From NCBI GenBank assembly GCA_965224595.1, contig OZ245058.1:992001-1056000 (forward strand): a stretch of DNA of 64,000 nt. The letters run 5' to 3'. Numbering within the stretch: position 1 is the stretch's first letter; each line of letters begins with the position of its first letter. The notes under the pieces were generated by a model. That model made no database searches, was not told the DNA's origin, and worked only from the letters and a program-made list of their open reading frames with translations. Positions 33,953 through 42,964 of this stretch are shown here, piece after piece. The DNA comes from Aliivibrio_A sp016764915 (GTDB taxonomy: Bacteria; Pseudomonadota; Gammaproteobacteria; Enterobacterales; Vibrionaceae). The translations under genes were made by a program, and so were the position numbers.

Positions 33953-36900
33953 TGAAGCAGGGAATTGCCGCTTATTTTATTAATAATAAAGTTATTAGTT
34001 GGATGTTAACGCTCATTTTTATGATTGGTGGAACGTCAGCATTTTTTGAATTAGGTCGTTTAGAAGATCCGGCTTTTACAATAAAAGACGCAATGGTAGT
34101 GACTAACTACCCGGGCGCAACACCGGTTCAAGTGGAAGAGGAAGTGACTTACCCGCTAGAAAAAGCAATTCAGCAGTTAAGTTATGTAGATGAAGTTAAT
34201 TCAATCTCAAGTCGTGGGTTGTCTCAAATAACCGTGACCATGAAAAATAACTACGGACCAGATGATCTGCCACAAATCTGGGATGAATTGCGCCGAAAAG
34301 TGAGTGACTTACAAGGACAGCTGCCTCCAGGTGTCTCAACACCACAGGTTATCGATGATTTTGGTGATGTATATGGAATAATGCTGGCCATTACAGGCAA
34401 AGGTTATTCGTATAAAGAGCTCCTTGATTATGTTGACTATATGCGCAGAGAGCTTGAGCTGGTTGACGGAGTAAGCAAAGTGTCTGTGTCAGGGGCCCAA
34501 CAAGAGCAAGTCTTTATTGAAATCTCAATGAAGCGCTTAAGTAGTTTAGGGTTAGCACCAACAACCATTTATAACTTACTCTCCACCCAAAATGTGGTCT
34601 CAAGTGCGGGTGCCGTTAAAATAGGTAATGAATATATTCAGATACACCCAACAGGTGAGTTCACGGATGTTGACCAGCTTGGCGATCTGATCATTACTGA
34701 AGGGGGAGCTCAAGGGCTTATCTACTTAAAAGATGTGGCAGATATCACACGAGATTATGTAGAAGTACCAAGTAACATTATTAACTTTAAAGGTAATGTT
34801 GCTCTTAATATGGGCGTCTCTTTTAACGATGGCGTCAATGTGGTTGAAATCGGTAAAATGGTTGATCAACGTATTGCTGAGCTGAAAGGTCAGCAACCGA
34901 TTGGTATTGAAATAGGAGAGATATACAGCCAACCGAAGGAGGTTGAAAAATCGGTAAGCAGCTTTGTGATCAGTTTAGCTCAAGCGGTCGGCATTGTTAT
35001 TATTGTACTTCTCTTCTTTATGGGGCTGCGATCAGGTTTGTTAATTGGATTGATTTTGATGGTGACGGTATTGGGTACATTTGTATTCATGAAATACTTT
35101 GAAATTGATTTGCAAAGAATATCTCTAGGTGCATTGGTTATTGCGTTAGGGATGTTGGTAGACAACGCCATTGTGGTGGTTGAGGGGATATTGATTGGTA
35201 TGCAAAAAGGGCGAACCCGCCTTCAAGCTTCAAGCGATATTGTTACTCAAACAAAATGGCCACTGTTAGGCGCTACCGTTATTGCCGTTACGGCATTCGC
35301 ACCGATTGGTTTATCTGCCGATGCGACAGGTGAGTACTGTGGTACTTTGTTTACCGTGCTGCTTATCTCATTGATGCTCAGCTGGTTCACCGCCATATCG
35401 TTAACCCCATTTTTTGCTTCATTGTTCTTTAAAGAGCAAACCCCCAGTCTATCGAACAATGGTGAAGAGTATAACCCATATAACGGTATGTTATTTGTGG
35501 TCTATCAGAAGTTTCTTGAGTTATGCATGAAACGCTCTTGGTTAACCGTCGCGATATTATTAGTCGCACTTGGCGTAAGCATTGTTGGTTTCGGTCAAGT
35601 GAAGCAGTCTTTCTTTCCATCATCAACAACGCCTATGTTTATGGTGGATGTCTGGATGCCAGAAGGCTCTGATATCCGCGCAACCAATACTAAATTGAAA
35701 GTGTTAGAAAACTGGTTATTAGAACGTGATGAAGTTGAACATGTGACAACGACCGCAGGTAAAGGTTTGCAACGATTTATGCTGACCTATTCACCTGAAA
35801 AAAGTTATGCGGCCTATGGTGAAATTATTACTCGAGTAAAAAATCATGAAGAGCTCGGGTCATTAATGGCGAGCTTTAGAACCCATATTCAAACACAATT
35901 TCCTGAGATTCAATTCAAATTAAAGCTGATTGAATTAGGCCCTGGCGGAGGTGCAAAAGTTGAAGCTAGAGTCGTGGGCTCTGACCCAACCATCCTCAGA
36001 GGTTTAGCCGCTCAAATATCTGAAATAATGAGAGCAGATAGTGGAGCGACTAATATTCGTCATGATTGGCGTGAAAGAACTAAAGTATTAACGCCTGATT
36101 TTAATGAAAGCCAAGCGAGACGTTATGGTATTACAAAATCGGATGTTGATGAGTTGCTTGAAATGGCATTTTCAGGTAAAAAAGTAGGTGTTTATCGTGA
36201 TGGGACAACACTAATGCCCATTGTGGCCCGTCTTCCTGAAGAGGAGCGTGTCGACATTAATACCATAGAAGGCATGACTATTTGGAGTCCAGCTCTGTCC
36301 ACATTCATTCCTTTGCAGCAAGTGATTCTGGATTATGAAGTTATCTGGGAAGATCCGTTGATTGTGCGTAAAAACAGAAAACGTATGCTTACCGTAATGG
36401 CGGATCAGGACTTATTAGGTGAGGAGACGGCGGCCACTTTGCAAAAGCGTCTGCAGCCAAAAATTGAGGCGATTGAATTTCCACCAGGTTATTCGCTAGA
36501 GTGGGGAGGTGAGTATGAGTCATCTCGCGATGCGCAAGAATCGTTGTTCCAGACCATGCCATTAGGTTATTTGTTCATGTTTTTGATTACGGTATTTTTG
36601 TTTAACTCAGTAAAAGAGCCTCTTATTGTCTGGTTAACGGTACCTCTTGCTTTAGTTGGAGTTACCACGGGCTTATTGGTACTTGATACGCCATTTGGCT
36701 TCATGGCGCTACTTGGCTTTTTGAGTTTGACTGGAATGTTGCTTAAAAACGGGATTGTATTGCTCGATCAGATAGAGATAGAGATGAGGGTTGGAAAAGA
36801 CCCCTATAAGGCCATTATTGATGCCGCGTTAAGTCGAGTTAGACCTGTTTGTATGGCGGCGGTAACCACCATTCTTGGGATGGTCCCATTACTGCCTGAT

Positions 36901-37023
36901 ACTTTCTTTAAACCCATGGCGGTGACAATTATGTTTGGCTTAGGTTTTGCGACTGTGCTGACATTAATTGTCGTACCCGTGTTATACCGAATGTTCCATA
37001 AGATAAAAATCACACACGCTTAA
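33952..37023 (+). CDS. RND efflux inner-membrane transporter (AcrB/HAE-like)
   Basis: A 1023-residue proton-driven pump with the two-fold RND pattern: N-terminal helix, large periplasmic loop (residues about 35-330), six helices, second loop and six helices. The TM4 proton-relay motif reads GMLVDNAIVVVEG, with Asp404 kept but Asn405 where AcrB has a second Asp. The essential TM10 lysine is present (LLKNGIVLLDQ, Lys932). No outer-membrane channel gene lies nearby, so a shared TolC is likely. A terminator follows. Confidence 0.93.
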   Translation: MKQGIAAYFINNKVISWMLTLIFMIGGTSAFFELGRLEDPAFTIKDAMVVTNYPGATPVQVEEEVTYPLEKAIQQLSYVDEVNSISSRGLSQITVTMKNNYGPDDLPQIWDELRRKVSDLQGQLPPGVSTPQVIDDFGDVYGIMLAITGKGYSYKELLDYVDYMRRELELVDGVSKVSVSGAQQEQVFIEISMKRLSSLGLAPTTIYNLLSTQNVVSSAGAVKIGNEYIQIHPTGEFTDVDQLGDLIITEGGAQGLIYLKDVADITRDYVEVPSNIINFKGNVALNMGVSFNDGVNVVEIGKMVDQRIAELKGQQPIGIEIGEIYSQPKEVEKSVSSFVISLAQAVGIVIIVLLFFMGLRSGLLIGLILMVTVLGTFVFMKYFEIDLQRISLGALVIALGMLVDNAIVVVEGILIGMQKGRTRLQASSDIVTQTKWPLLGATVIAVTAFAPIGLSADATGEYCGTLFTVLLISLMLSWFTAISLTPFFASLFFKEQTPSLSNNGEEYNPYNGMLFVVYQKFLELCMKRSWLTVAILLVALGVSIVGFGQVKQSFFPSSTTPMFMVDVWMPEGSDIRATNTKLKVLENWLLERDEVEHVTTTAGKGLQRFMLTYSPEKSYAAYGEIITRVKNHEELGSLMASFRTHIQTQFPEIQFKLKLIELGPGGGAKVEARVVGSDPTILRGLAAQISEIMRADSGATNIRHDWRERTKVLTPDFNESQARRYGITKSDVDELLEMAFSGKKVGVYRDGTTLMPIVARLPEEERVDINTIEGMTIWSPALSTFIPLQQVILDYEVIWEDPLIVRKNRKRMLTVMADQDLLGEETAATLQKRLQPKIEAIEFPPGYSLEWGGEYESSRDAQESLFQTMPLGYLFMFLITVFLFNSVKEPLIVWLTVPLALVGVTTGLLVLDTPFGFMALLGFLSLTGMLLKNGIVLLDQIEIEMRVGKDPYKAIIDAALSRVRPVCMAAVTTILGMVPLLPDTFFKPMAVTIMFGLGFATVLTLIVVPVLYRMFHKIKITHA

Positions 37024-37051
37024 TCAATCGTGGTGTAATAGATCGATAGAT

Positions 37052-37085
37052 AAAAGAGTAGCGTTATCAAAGCTGCTCTTTTTTT
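37052..37085 (+). terminator. Terminator after the RND operon
   Basis: AAAAGAGTAGC (37052-37062) pairs with GCTGCTCTTTT (one T-G wobble) around a 9-nt loop, followed by T residues. Confidence 0.82.
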
Positions 37086-37180
37086 ATGAGTTCTCCGCAC
37101 AGACATGTGTTTACCCTTGAGTTTGCTACAAGGCTATCGCATACTGATATTATTGATGTAATTAATTGGAGTTAACGTTC

Positions 37181-37531
37181 ATGGCAGAAGAAACCATTTT
37201 CAGAAAAATCATCAACAAAGAGATCCCGGCGGATATTTTGTATCAAGATGATCAAGTGACGGCATTTCGTGATATTAATCCTAGGGCACCAAGCCATATT
37301 CTGATCATTCCTAATAAATTGATTCCAACGACCAATGACATTACTGATGAGGATGAGCTGGTAATGGGTCGTCTGTTTACGGTAGCGAAGAAAATCGCCA
37401 AAGAAGAGGGTATTGCTGAGAGTGGCTACCGTCTAATTTTCAATTGTAACCCGGATGGCGGACAAGAAGTATACCACATTCATATGCACCTTTTAGGCGG
37501 AAGAGCTTTAGGCCCAATGGTCATTAGCTAG
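37181..37531 (+). CDS. hinT: HIT-family purine nucleoside phosphoramidase
   Basis: Histidine-triad hydrolase of adenosine 5'-phosphoramidates, 116 residues from ATG 37181 (MAEETIFRKII) with GGAG nine bases upstream. The in-frame TTG at 37166 is not needed. The family signature HxHxH is in VYHIHMHLLGG, with the N-terminal CxxC-free, HinT-type sequence KIINKEIPADILYQDD. In E. coli hinT heads the ycfL-lpoB-thiK cluster; here that cluster lies about 7 kb downstream, so the block has been split. Confidence 0.95.
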   Translation: MAEETIFRKIINKEIPADILYQDDQVTAFRDINPRAPSHILIIPNKLIPTTNDITDEDELVMGRLFTVAKKIAKEEGIAESGYRLIFNCNPDGGQEVYHIHMHLLGGRALGPMVIS

Positions 37532-37542
37532 TTCGAATAGAG

Positions 37543-37578
37543 TGAAGCTTTAACTTGATAGGTTGCTTTAAAGCTTCA
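37543..37578. terminator. Hairpin between convergent hinT and tesA
   Basis: TGAAGCTTTAA (37543-37553) and TTAAAGCTTCA (37568-37578) form a perfect 11-bp stem with a 14-nt loop. It lies between two stops and may terminate in both directions, though the T run is short. Confidence 0.6.
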
Positions 37579-37589
37579 TTTACCTTTCT

Positions 37590-38189
37590 TTACAATTGCC
37601 CTTCAATTTGTTGAAAAACAAACTCTGCAATCCAAGGTTGAGCAATCGCTTTTGGATGCAACCCATCTTTTTTCATCCACTCTGGCTTTATAATAATATC
37701 CGCTAAAAAGAACGGCAGCATAGGCGCATTGTAGGCCTCACTGAGTTCTGGATAGATAGATCTAAATGCCTTGCTGTATCGTTTTCCATAATTGGGCGGC
37801 ACTTCAATTTGCATTAGCAGAGGTTTTGCACCTGCTTGTTGAATTGTTGTTAAAATAGTACTGAGATTCTTTTTGACCGTTGCCGTGTGAAAACCTCGTA
37901 AGCCATCATTTGCCCCAAGTTCAACTATCACGTATTGTGGATTATGCTGTTCGAGTAGTTTTGGTAGGCGTGCCAGTCCGTTACCTGTGGTATCCCCTGA
38001 TATGCTGCCATTAATGACCTGCATGTTGTAACCTCTCTTGTTTAACAGAGGTTCTAATAAACTGGGCCAACTCTGCTCAATGGGCATTTGATAACCTGCA
38101 CTCAAACTGTCCCCCAGTACTAGCAAGGTTTTGCTATGGGTGGGAAATGAAATGAGCAATACAATAAATAAAGAGAGGAATCGGTTCAT
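37590..38189 (-). CDS. tesA: Acyl-CoA thioesterase I / protease I / lysophospholipase
   Basis: Periplasmic SGNH hydrolase cleaving acyl thioesters and other esters. The 199-residue protein starts at MNRFLSLFIVLLISF, a signal peptide, with the block I motif LVLGDSLSAGYQ (Ser28), block III GANDGLRG and block V DGLHP (Asp175, His178). I chose this start at 38189 because the signal and family length fit; longer in-frame starts upstream would overlap ybbA heavily. Its ATG overlaps that of ybbA on the opposite strand. Confidence 0.95.
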   Translation of the reverse strand: MNRFLSLFIVLLISFPTHSKTLLVLGDSLSAGYQMPIEQSWPSLLEPLLNKRGYNMQVINGSISGDTTGNGLARLPKLLEQHNPQYVIVELGANDGLRGFHTATVKKNLSTILTTIQQAGAKPLLMQIEVPPNYGKRYSKAFRSIYPELSEAYNAPMLPFFLADIIIKPEWMKKDGLHPKAIAQPWIAEFVFQQIEGQL

Positions 38190-38862
38190 GTCTACGTCCG
38201 TGATTAAAGCGATATCAGTATTTAAAACGGTGGCAACAGCCTCGTCATCTCTCTCTATATTGCAGGATATTTCACTGCAGGTCGAGCAGGGAGAGACAAT
38301 CGCCTTAGTTGGGGTTTCTGGTGCGGGTAAATCAACGCTGATGACACTTTTAGCGGGCTTAGATGTACCAACACAGGGCAGCATTGAACTACTCGGTCAG
38401 CGAGTCTCACATTTAGATGATGAGCAGCGTGCCAAAATCAGAAGTGATTCGATAGGATTTGTGTTTCAAAGCTTTCTACTTATCCCATCACTGAATGCTT
38501 TAGAGAATGTGTTGCTGCCAAGCTTAATTAAGGGCGAGCAAGGAGAGACTTCACGAGCTAAACAATTACTGGATTTAGTTGGTTTATCAAACAGGGCACA
38601 ACACCTGCCGTCGCAGCTTTCAGGAGGAGAGCAACAACGAGTCGCTTTAGCTCGAGCATTTATGACCAATCCAAAAATTCTCTTTGCCGATGAACCCACG
38701 GGCAATCTGGATCAACATACCGCTGCCACCATTACCGATCTGCTGTTTGAGCTTAATAAAGAGCATGGTACAACGTTGGTGTTGGTGACTCACGATCCGC
38801 AACTGGCTCAGCGTTGTGATAAAACATTTCGAATTCATGGCGGAATGTTGGAGGCCTCATGA
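38188..38862 (+). CDS. ybbA: ABC transporter ATP-binding protein YbbA
   Basis: A 224-residue ATPase of the LolD/MacB-like group. Walker A is GVSGAGKST, the signature LSGGEQQRVALARAF and Walker B ILFADEPTGNLD. ATG 38188 has GAGAGGAA eight bases upstream; the longer in-frame start at 38131 is rejected. It overlaps the permease gene ybbP by four bases (ATGA). The divergent tesA neighbour is the same as in E. coli. The substrate is unknown; this family is linked to periplasmic or lipid substrates. Confidence 0.94.
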   Translation: MSTSVIKAISVFKTVATASSSLSILQDISLQVEQGETIALVGVSGAGKSTLMTLLAGLDVPTQGSIELLGQRVSHLDDEQRAKIRSDSIGFVFQSFLLIPSLNALENVLLPSLIKGEQGETSRAKQLLDLVGLSNRAQHLPSQLSGGEQQRVALARAFMTNPKILFADEPTGNLDQHTAATITDLLFELNKEHGTTLVLVTHDPQLAQRCDKTFRIHGGMLEAS

Positions 38863-41294
38863 GTGGTAAACAATCCAATTTATTATTGAAATGGAGTTGG
38901 CGAGAGTTGTGGCAAGGGCAATTGTGGCCAGTGGCCGTGGCATTAACGCTAATTATCGCTTGTGTCTTCGCATTAGCTGCCTTGGTGGTTAGAGTCGAAA
39001 AAATCATGACCGATCAAGGGCGTACCGCTTTGGCCGCTGATCTGGTCTTAGTCGCCCCAAATCCAATTAACTCATCGATACTGCAAACCGCCTCCTCCCT
39101 TGGATTAAACACATCACTACAAACTCGGTTTAGCACCATGTCATTTAGTGATGCTCAAATGCAGTTGGTCAGTGTAAAAGCAGTAGAGTCAAACTATCCA
39201 CTTCGAGGCCAACTCAAACTGCTTGCTGGTAAGCAACATACGGACAGTGTTAAACCCGGCGAGTTGTGGTTATCGGACAGACTGTTTTCTCTGCTCGATG
39301 TGAGAGAAGGCGATCAAGTGGCGATTGGTGATGCGGAACTTGTGGTTTCGGGAGTTATAAAAGAGGATCCTGAGCTGTCGTTTAATCCCTTCAGTCAAAT
39401 GCCAGCAGTGCTGATTAGTGCTGACGACATTCCGTTAACTGGGGCTGTTCAATTAGGGGGTAGAGTAAAGTATCACGCTTATTTCAGTGGCAGCGATTCA
39501 TCACTGCAAACATTGAGAGAGGGCATCACACTTACGGCAGGGCAACGTTGGTTAAGTGAATCAACGCAAGGTCGAACAGGGGAGTTGATTAATCGAGCAA
39601 GGCAATACCTTTCACTGACACTGATTTTGGTTATCTTCATGGCTACGGCTACCTTAGTACTTACGTGCCAGCACTACTCAAATTCACGTGTTGAAAGTGT
39701 CGCGATGATGAAAAGCATGGGAGCCAGTAAAGGTTGGTTATGGCGTTGGTTATCTAGGCAGCTAATGATGCTATTTATACTCGCAGCGGTGGTTGGGGTG
39801 TCACTTGGCTGGTTATTGGAGTGGTTACTGCGACTTCCTCTTGGTGATATTCTGCCTAATCCTCTGCCTGAAATGGGTTTTTCTCCGCTATTTGTTAGCG
39901 TGTCGGTGGCTCTTTTGGTCGCAATACCTGGCATTGGTATCTCAATAAATCGTTTGATTGAAACACCCGCAATATCCGCATTTCAGCCGCAAACAATATG
40001 GACAACATCAAGAAAATCACTGTTATTGCTGCTGCTACCCATCGCTGCAACTCTATTTTGGTTCGGTGATAATAAATTTATGTGGTTAACCGTAGCGGGA
40101 CTTGTCGTGGTTTTAGCCGTTCTGGCGCTGATAGGTTTATTGATCGTAATATTATTGCGTAAAAGGCGCTGGGGGCCAGCCTTAACGTTAGCACTGAGCA
40201 GAATTGGTCGAAGTCCATTAAATACAGGGGCTCAACTGGCAGCGCTCACCAGTTCATTGCTGTTATTGTCCGTTATTTGGTTATTGCGCACAGATCTATT
40301 GGCCGATTGGCAGCAAACCTTGCCAGCCGATTCTCCAAATGTATTTGCGATTAACATCCCGCCTGAACAACAGCAGGCTTATATGGGACAATTAGACCGT
40401 GAAAATATTGCCAGATCGGAGGGCTATCCTGTTATTCGAGGACGAATTGTTTCTATCAATGATCGTTTGTTAAGCCATGTTGAAGATAATGACAATCTGA
40501 AAGATGAGAACAAAGATGAGTCCCTGCGTCGTGAACTTAATTTTACTTGGCGAGAATCGATACCCATTCATAACGAGTTAATCGAAGGGAAGTGGGTTGA
40601 TAATAAAAGCGTTTCTGTAGAGCAAGGCATTGCCCAACGATTGGGAATTTCACTGGGAGATAACTTGATCTTTAGTGTGAACAGTCAGGTATTCAATGCC
40701 AATGTAGCCAGTATTCGGCAAGTTGAGTGGCGAAATATGCGACCCAATTTTTATTTTATTTTCTCCCCAGATGTGTTGCAAGAGTTACCGGTGACTTGGT
40801 TACTAAGCTTCCGAATTGAAGCCGATCAAAATCAGCTGATCAATCAGCTGGCGCGTGATTTTCCGACGGTGAGTTTAATGGATCTAAGAACCATGGCGGG
40901 AAGGATTCAACTGCTATTGCAGCAGGTCTCTCAGTCCTTATCTGTTTTGGCATCTCTGGGGGTGATCAGCGGGTTGTTGTTAGTATTAACTCTGCTCAGA
41001 TTAAGTGTGTCGCAAAGGCAGCAAGAGATAAAACTGTACCGAACTCTGGGTGCTAGCCGCAAGCGAATTTCAGCAACCATTTGGGCTGAATATGGCTTGA
41101 TGGCATTGATTGCCGGAGTGATGGCTACGGTTGGCGCTGAAGCGGTCGTCGCCAGTTTAATTAAATGGGGCTTCGAAATGCCAGTCCAGCTGCACCCTAT
41201 GTTGTGGTTAACGTTGCCTTTGATTGCCATCACATTGGTATTGCTGATTATCAGCACCATGATGAAAGAGTTATTACAGACATTACGTGGATAA
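38859..41294 (+). CDS. ybbP: ABC transporter permease YbbP (FtsX/MacB family)
   Basis: An 811-residue permease with an N-terminal helix (WPVAVALTLIIACVFALAALVV), a periplasmic domain, then FtsX-type four-helix blocks at both halves (the first about residues 250-430, the second after about residue 690). Together with YbbA it forms a MacB-like exporter, as its start overlaps the ATPase gene. Length matches E. coli YbbP (804 residues). The biological role remains poorly known. Confidence 0.92.
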   Translation: MSGKQSNLLLKWSWRELWQGQLWPVAVALTLIIACVFALAALVVRVEKIMTDQGRTALAADLVLVAPNPINSSILQTASSLGLNTSLQTRFSTMSFSDAQMQLVSVKAVESNYPLRGQLKLLAGKQHTDSVKPGELWLSDRLFSLLDVREGDQVAIGDAELVVSGVIKEDPELSFNPFSQMPAVLISADDIPLTGAVQLGGRVKYHAYFSGSDSSLQTLREGITLTAGQRWLSESTQGRTGELINRARQYLSLTLILVIFMATATLVLTCQHYSNSRVESVAMMKSMGASKGWLWRWLSRQLMMLFILAAVVGVSLGWLLEWLLRLPLGDILPNPLPEMGFSPLFVSVSVALLVAIPGIGISINRLIETPAISAFQPQTIWTTSRKSLLLLLLPIAATLFWFGDNKFMWLTVAGLVVVLAVLALIGLLIVILLRKRRWGPALTLALSRIGRSPLNTGAQLAALTSSLLLLSVIWLLRTDLLADWQQTLPADSPNVFAINIPPEQQQAYMGQLDRENIARSEGYPVIRGRIVSINDRLLSHVEDNDNLKDENKDESLRRELNFTWRESIPIHNELIEGKWVDNKSVSVEQGIAQRLGISLGDNLIFSVNSQVFNANVASIRQVEWRNMRPNFYFIFSPDVLQELPVTWLLSFRIEADQNQLINQLARDFPTVSLMDLRTMAGRIQLLLQQVSQSLSVLASLGVISGLLLVLTLLRLSVSQRQQEIKLYRTLGASRKRISATIWAEYGLMALIAGVMATVGAEAVVASLIKWGFEMPVQLHPMLWLTLPLIAITLVLLIISTMMKELLQTLRG

Positions 41295-41365
41295 TAGAGG
41301 TGATAAGTTAGTAAGGAGTCAGTAGAATAGCCGAAAATTAATTGAACGGATTATGGAACGCTATT

Positions 41366-42628
41366 TTGCAGACTCTTGAGCAGCTAAAAACAGGTCAACT
41401 CAACCAGATTACAAAGTTACAACTTAGTGAGGGTATTACTGACTTCCCACTCGAAATATTGGAGCTTGCCGATACGTTGGAAGTACTCGATCTCTCTAAT
41501 AATCAATTGAGTTCACTTCCTGATGAGTTCAGCCGCTTAGCCAATCTGAAAATTGTGTTCATGTCTAACAACCGATTTGAATCGTTACCTGAAGTGTTAG
41601 GCCGCTGCCCAAAGTTGGAGATGGTCGGTTTTAAGTCAAATCAAATATCAACGGTTGCCGAGCAATCTCTGCCTAATCAACTCCGTTGGTTAATTCTAAC
41701 CGATAATGAAATCACCCAATTGCCAGATTCACTGGGCGAACGAACTCGTTTGCAAAAGCTGGCGCTAGCGGGTAATCAGTTGACGGCTTTACCACAGACG
41801 ATGGCACAGTGTCATAACTTACAGTTATTGCGTATTTCGGCAAATAAGCTCACCGAATTCCCACATCAACTGCTTAATTTACCTAAATTGGCGTGGTTGG
41901 CATTTGCAGGTAATCCATTTTGTATTGATGAAATAGCAGTGAATACGGTTCCAGTCGTTTCATTATCTGAATTACAATTACAACAAGTGTTAGGTCAAGG
42001 GGCATCGGGTATTATTTCTAAAGCTAATTGGACCCATAATGATCACGTTTTCCCCACTGAAGTGGCAGTAAAAGTATTTAAAGGTGAGGTAACAAGTGAT
42101 GGTTATCCCGAGGATGAACTGCAGTGTTGCCTTAAAGTGGGAGAGCACCCTAACTTGGTTAAATCCATCGCCAGAATTACTGAAGAAGAGAGTTCAGCGT
42201 TGGTGATGAATCTCATTCCCGCACATTTTAAAAATTTAGGCATGCCACCGAGTCTACAGAGTTGCACACGAGATACGTTTGCTGATGATTTTTTGTTGCC
42301 TGTTGGTGATATTGTATCGCTGGTAGAGCAGATGTCAGAGGTTGTTATCCACCTTCAATCGAAACAGGTAAGTCATGGCGATCTCTATGCTCATAATGTC
42401 CTTTTTGATGATCAAGCTAACCTATTATTAGGTGATTTTGGTGCATCTTCCAGTTATGAGCATTTAGATGAAGCGGTACAACAGAAGATTCAAAGAATCG
42501 AATTGCGAGCTTTTGGCTATTTTATTGATGATTTACTGGCTGTCTGTGACGTTGAAGATCAAGACAGCAGTGAGTTTATTCAGCTGCAACATTTGGCGTA
42601 CCTCAATACCCACCCTTTAATTGATTAG
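41366..42628 (+). CDS. Leucine-rich-repeat protein with C-terminal Ser/Thr-kinase-like domain
   Basis: A protein of about 420 residues. Residues 1-200 contain seven or so LRRs (LEVLDLSNNQLSSLPDE, LRWLILTDNEITQLPDS, LQLLRISANKLTEFP). Then a kinase-like domain follows: a Gly-rich loop GQGASGI at about 210, the ATP lysine in VAVKVFKG at about 235, the catalytic loop HGDLYAHN at about 336 and DFG at about 355. The start is uncertain: there is no ATG. TTG 41366 fits the family N-terminus (QTLEQLKTGQL); TTG 41342 immediately follows an in-frame TAA. The substrate is unknown. Confidence 0.82.
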   Translation: MQTLEQLKTGQLNQITKLQLSEGITDFPLEILELADTLEVLDLSNNQLSSLPDEFSRLANLKIVFMSNNRFESLPEVLGRCPKLEMVGFKSNQISTVAEQSLPNQLRWLILTDNEITQLPDSLGERTRLQKLALAGNQLTALPQTMAQCHNLQLLRISANKLTEFPHQLLNLPKLAWLAFAGNPFCIDEIAVNTVPVVSLSELQLQQVLGQGASGIISKANWTHNDHVFPTEVAVKVFKGEVTSDGYPEDELQCCLKVGEHPNLVKSIARITEEESSALVMNLIPAHFKNLGMPPSLQSCTRDTFADDFLLPVGDIVSLVEQMSEVVIHLQSKQVSHGDLYAHNVLFDDQANLLLGDFGASSSYEHLDEAVQQKIQRIELRAFGYFIDDLLAVCDVEDQDSSEFIQLQHLAYLNTHPLID

Positions 42629-42658
42629 CAAATCTAATAGGAATTCGCTATCAAAAGA

Positions 42659-42856
42659 GTGATCTGTGGTTATCATAAAGACCAAGAGTTGCATTGGGTT
42701 GCTGAACTAGACTGCGGCCACTTTCAACATGTTAGGCATGACCCTCCATGGGTAGTGCGTGAATGGGTCACCACTGAAAGTGGACGTAACAGTATGTTAA
42801 ACAGCAGTTTAAATTGTATTAAATGTGATAGGAATGAACCAAAAGACAGTGTTTAA
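42659..42856 (+). CDS. DUF3565 domain protein, zinc-cluster-like
   Basis: A small protein of about 65 residues with CGYHKDQE, AELDCGHFQHVRHDPPW and a C-terminal CIKC. The pattern suggests a metal-binding site. Function is unknown. I annotate the GTG at 42659, the first usable canonical-type codon. However, AGGAA (42639-42643) is ideally spaced, six bases, from an in-frame ATC at 42650 that would add IKR before VICGYHKD. The true start codon may be degenerate or unusual. It follows the LRR-kinase gene closely. Confidence 0.75.
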   Translation: MICGYHKDQELHWVAELDCGHFQHVRHDPPWVVREWVTTESGRNSMLNSSLNCIKCDRNEPKDSV

Positions 42857-42964
42857 TTGTTACTAACCTGACCTAAGTTGAAATAATGACTATTTTCTAC
42901 TGCGTCTTGATATATTTTATGCAATTATGAAAATAATTAAACGTAACTAGCAGAGGTAATCCGA

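Noticed and set aside
38190..38384. N-terminal extension of tesA back to 38384
   Set aside because: It would overlap most of the ybbA 5' end, has no signal-peptide character and exceeds family length; the signal peptide starts at 38189.
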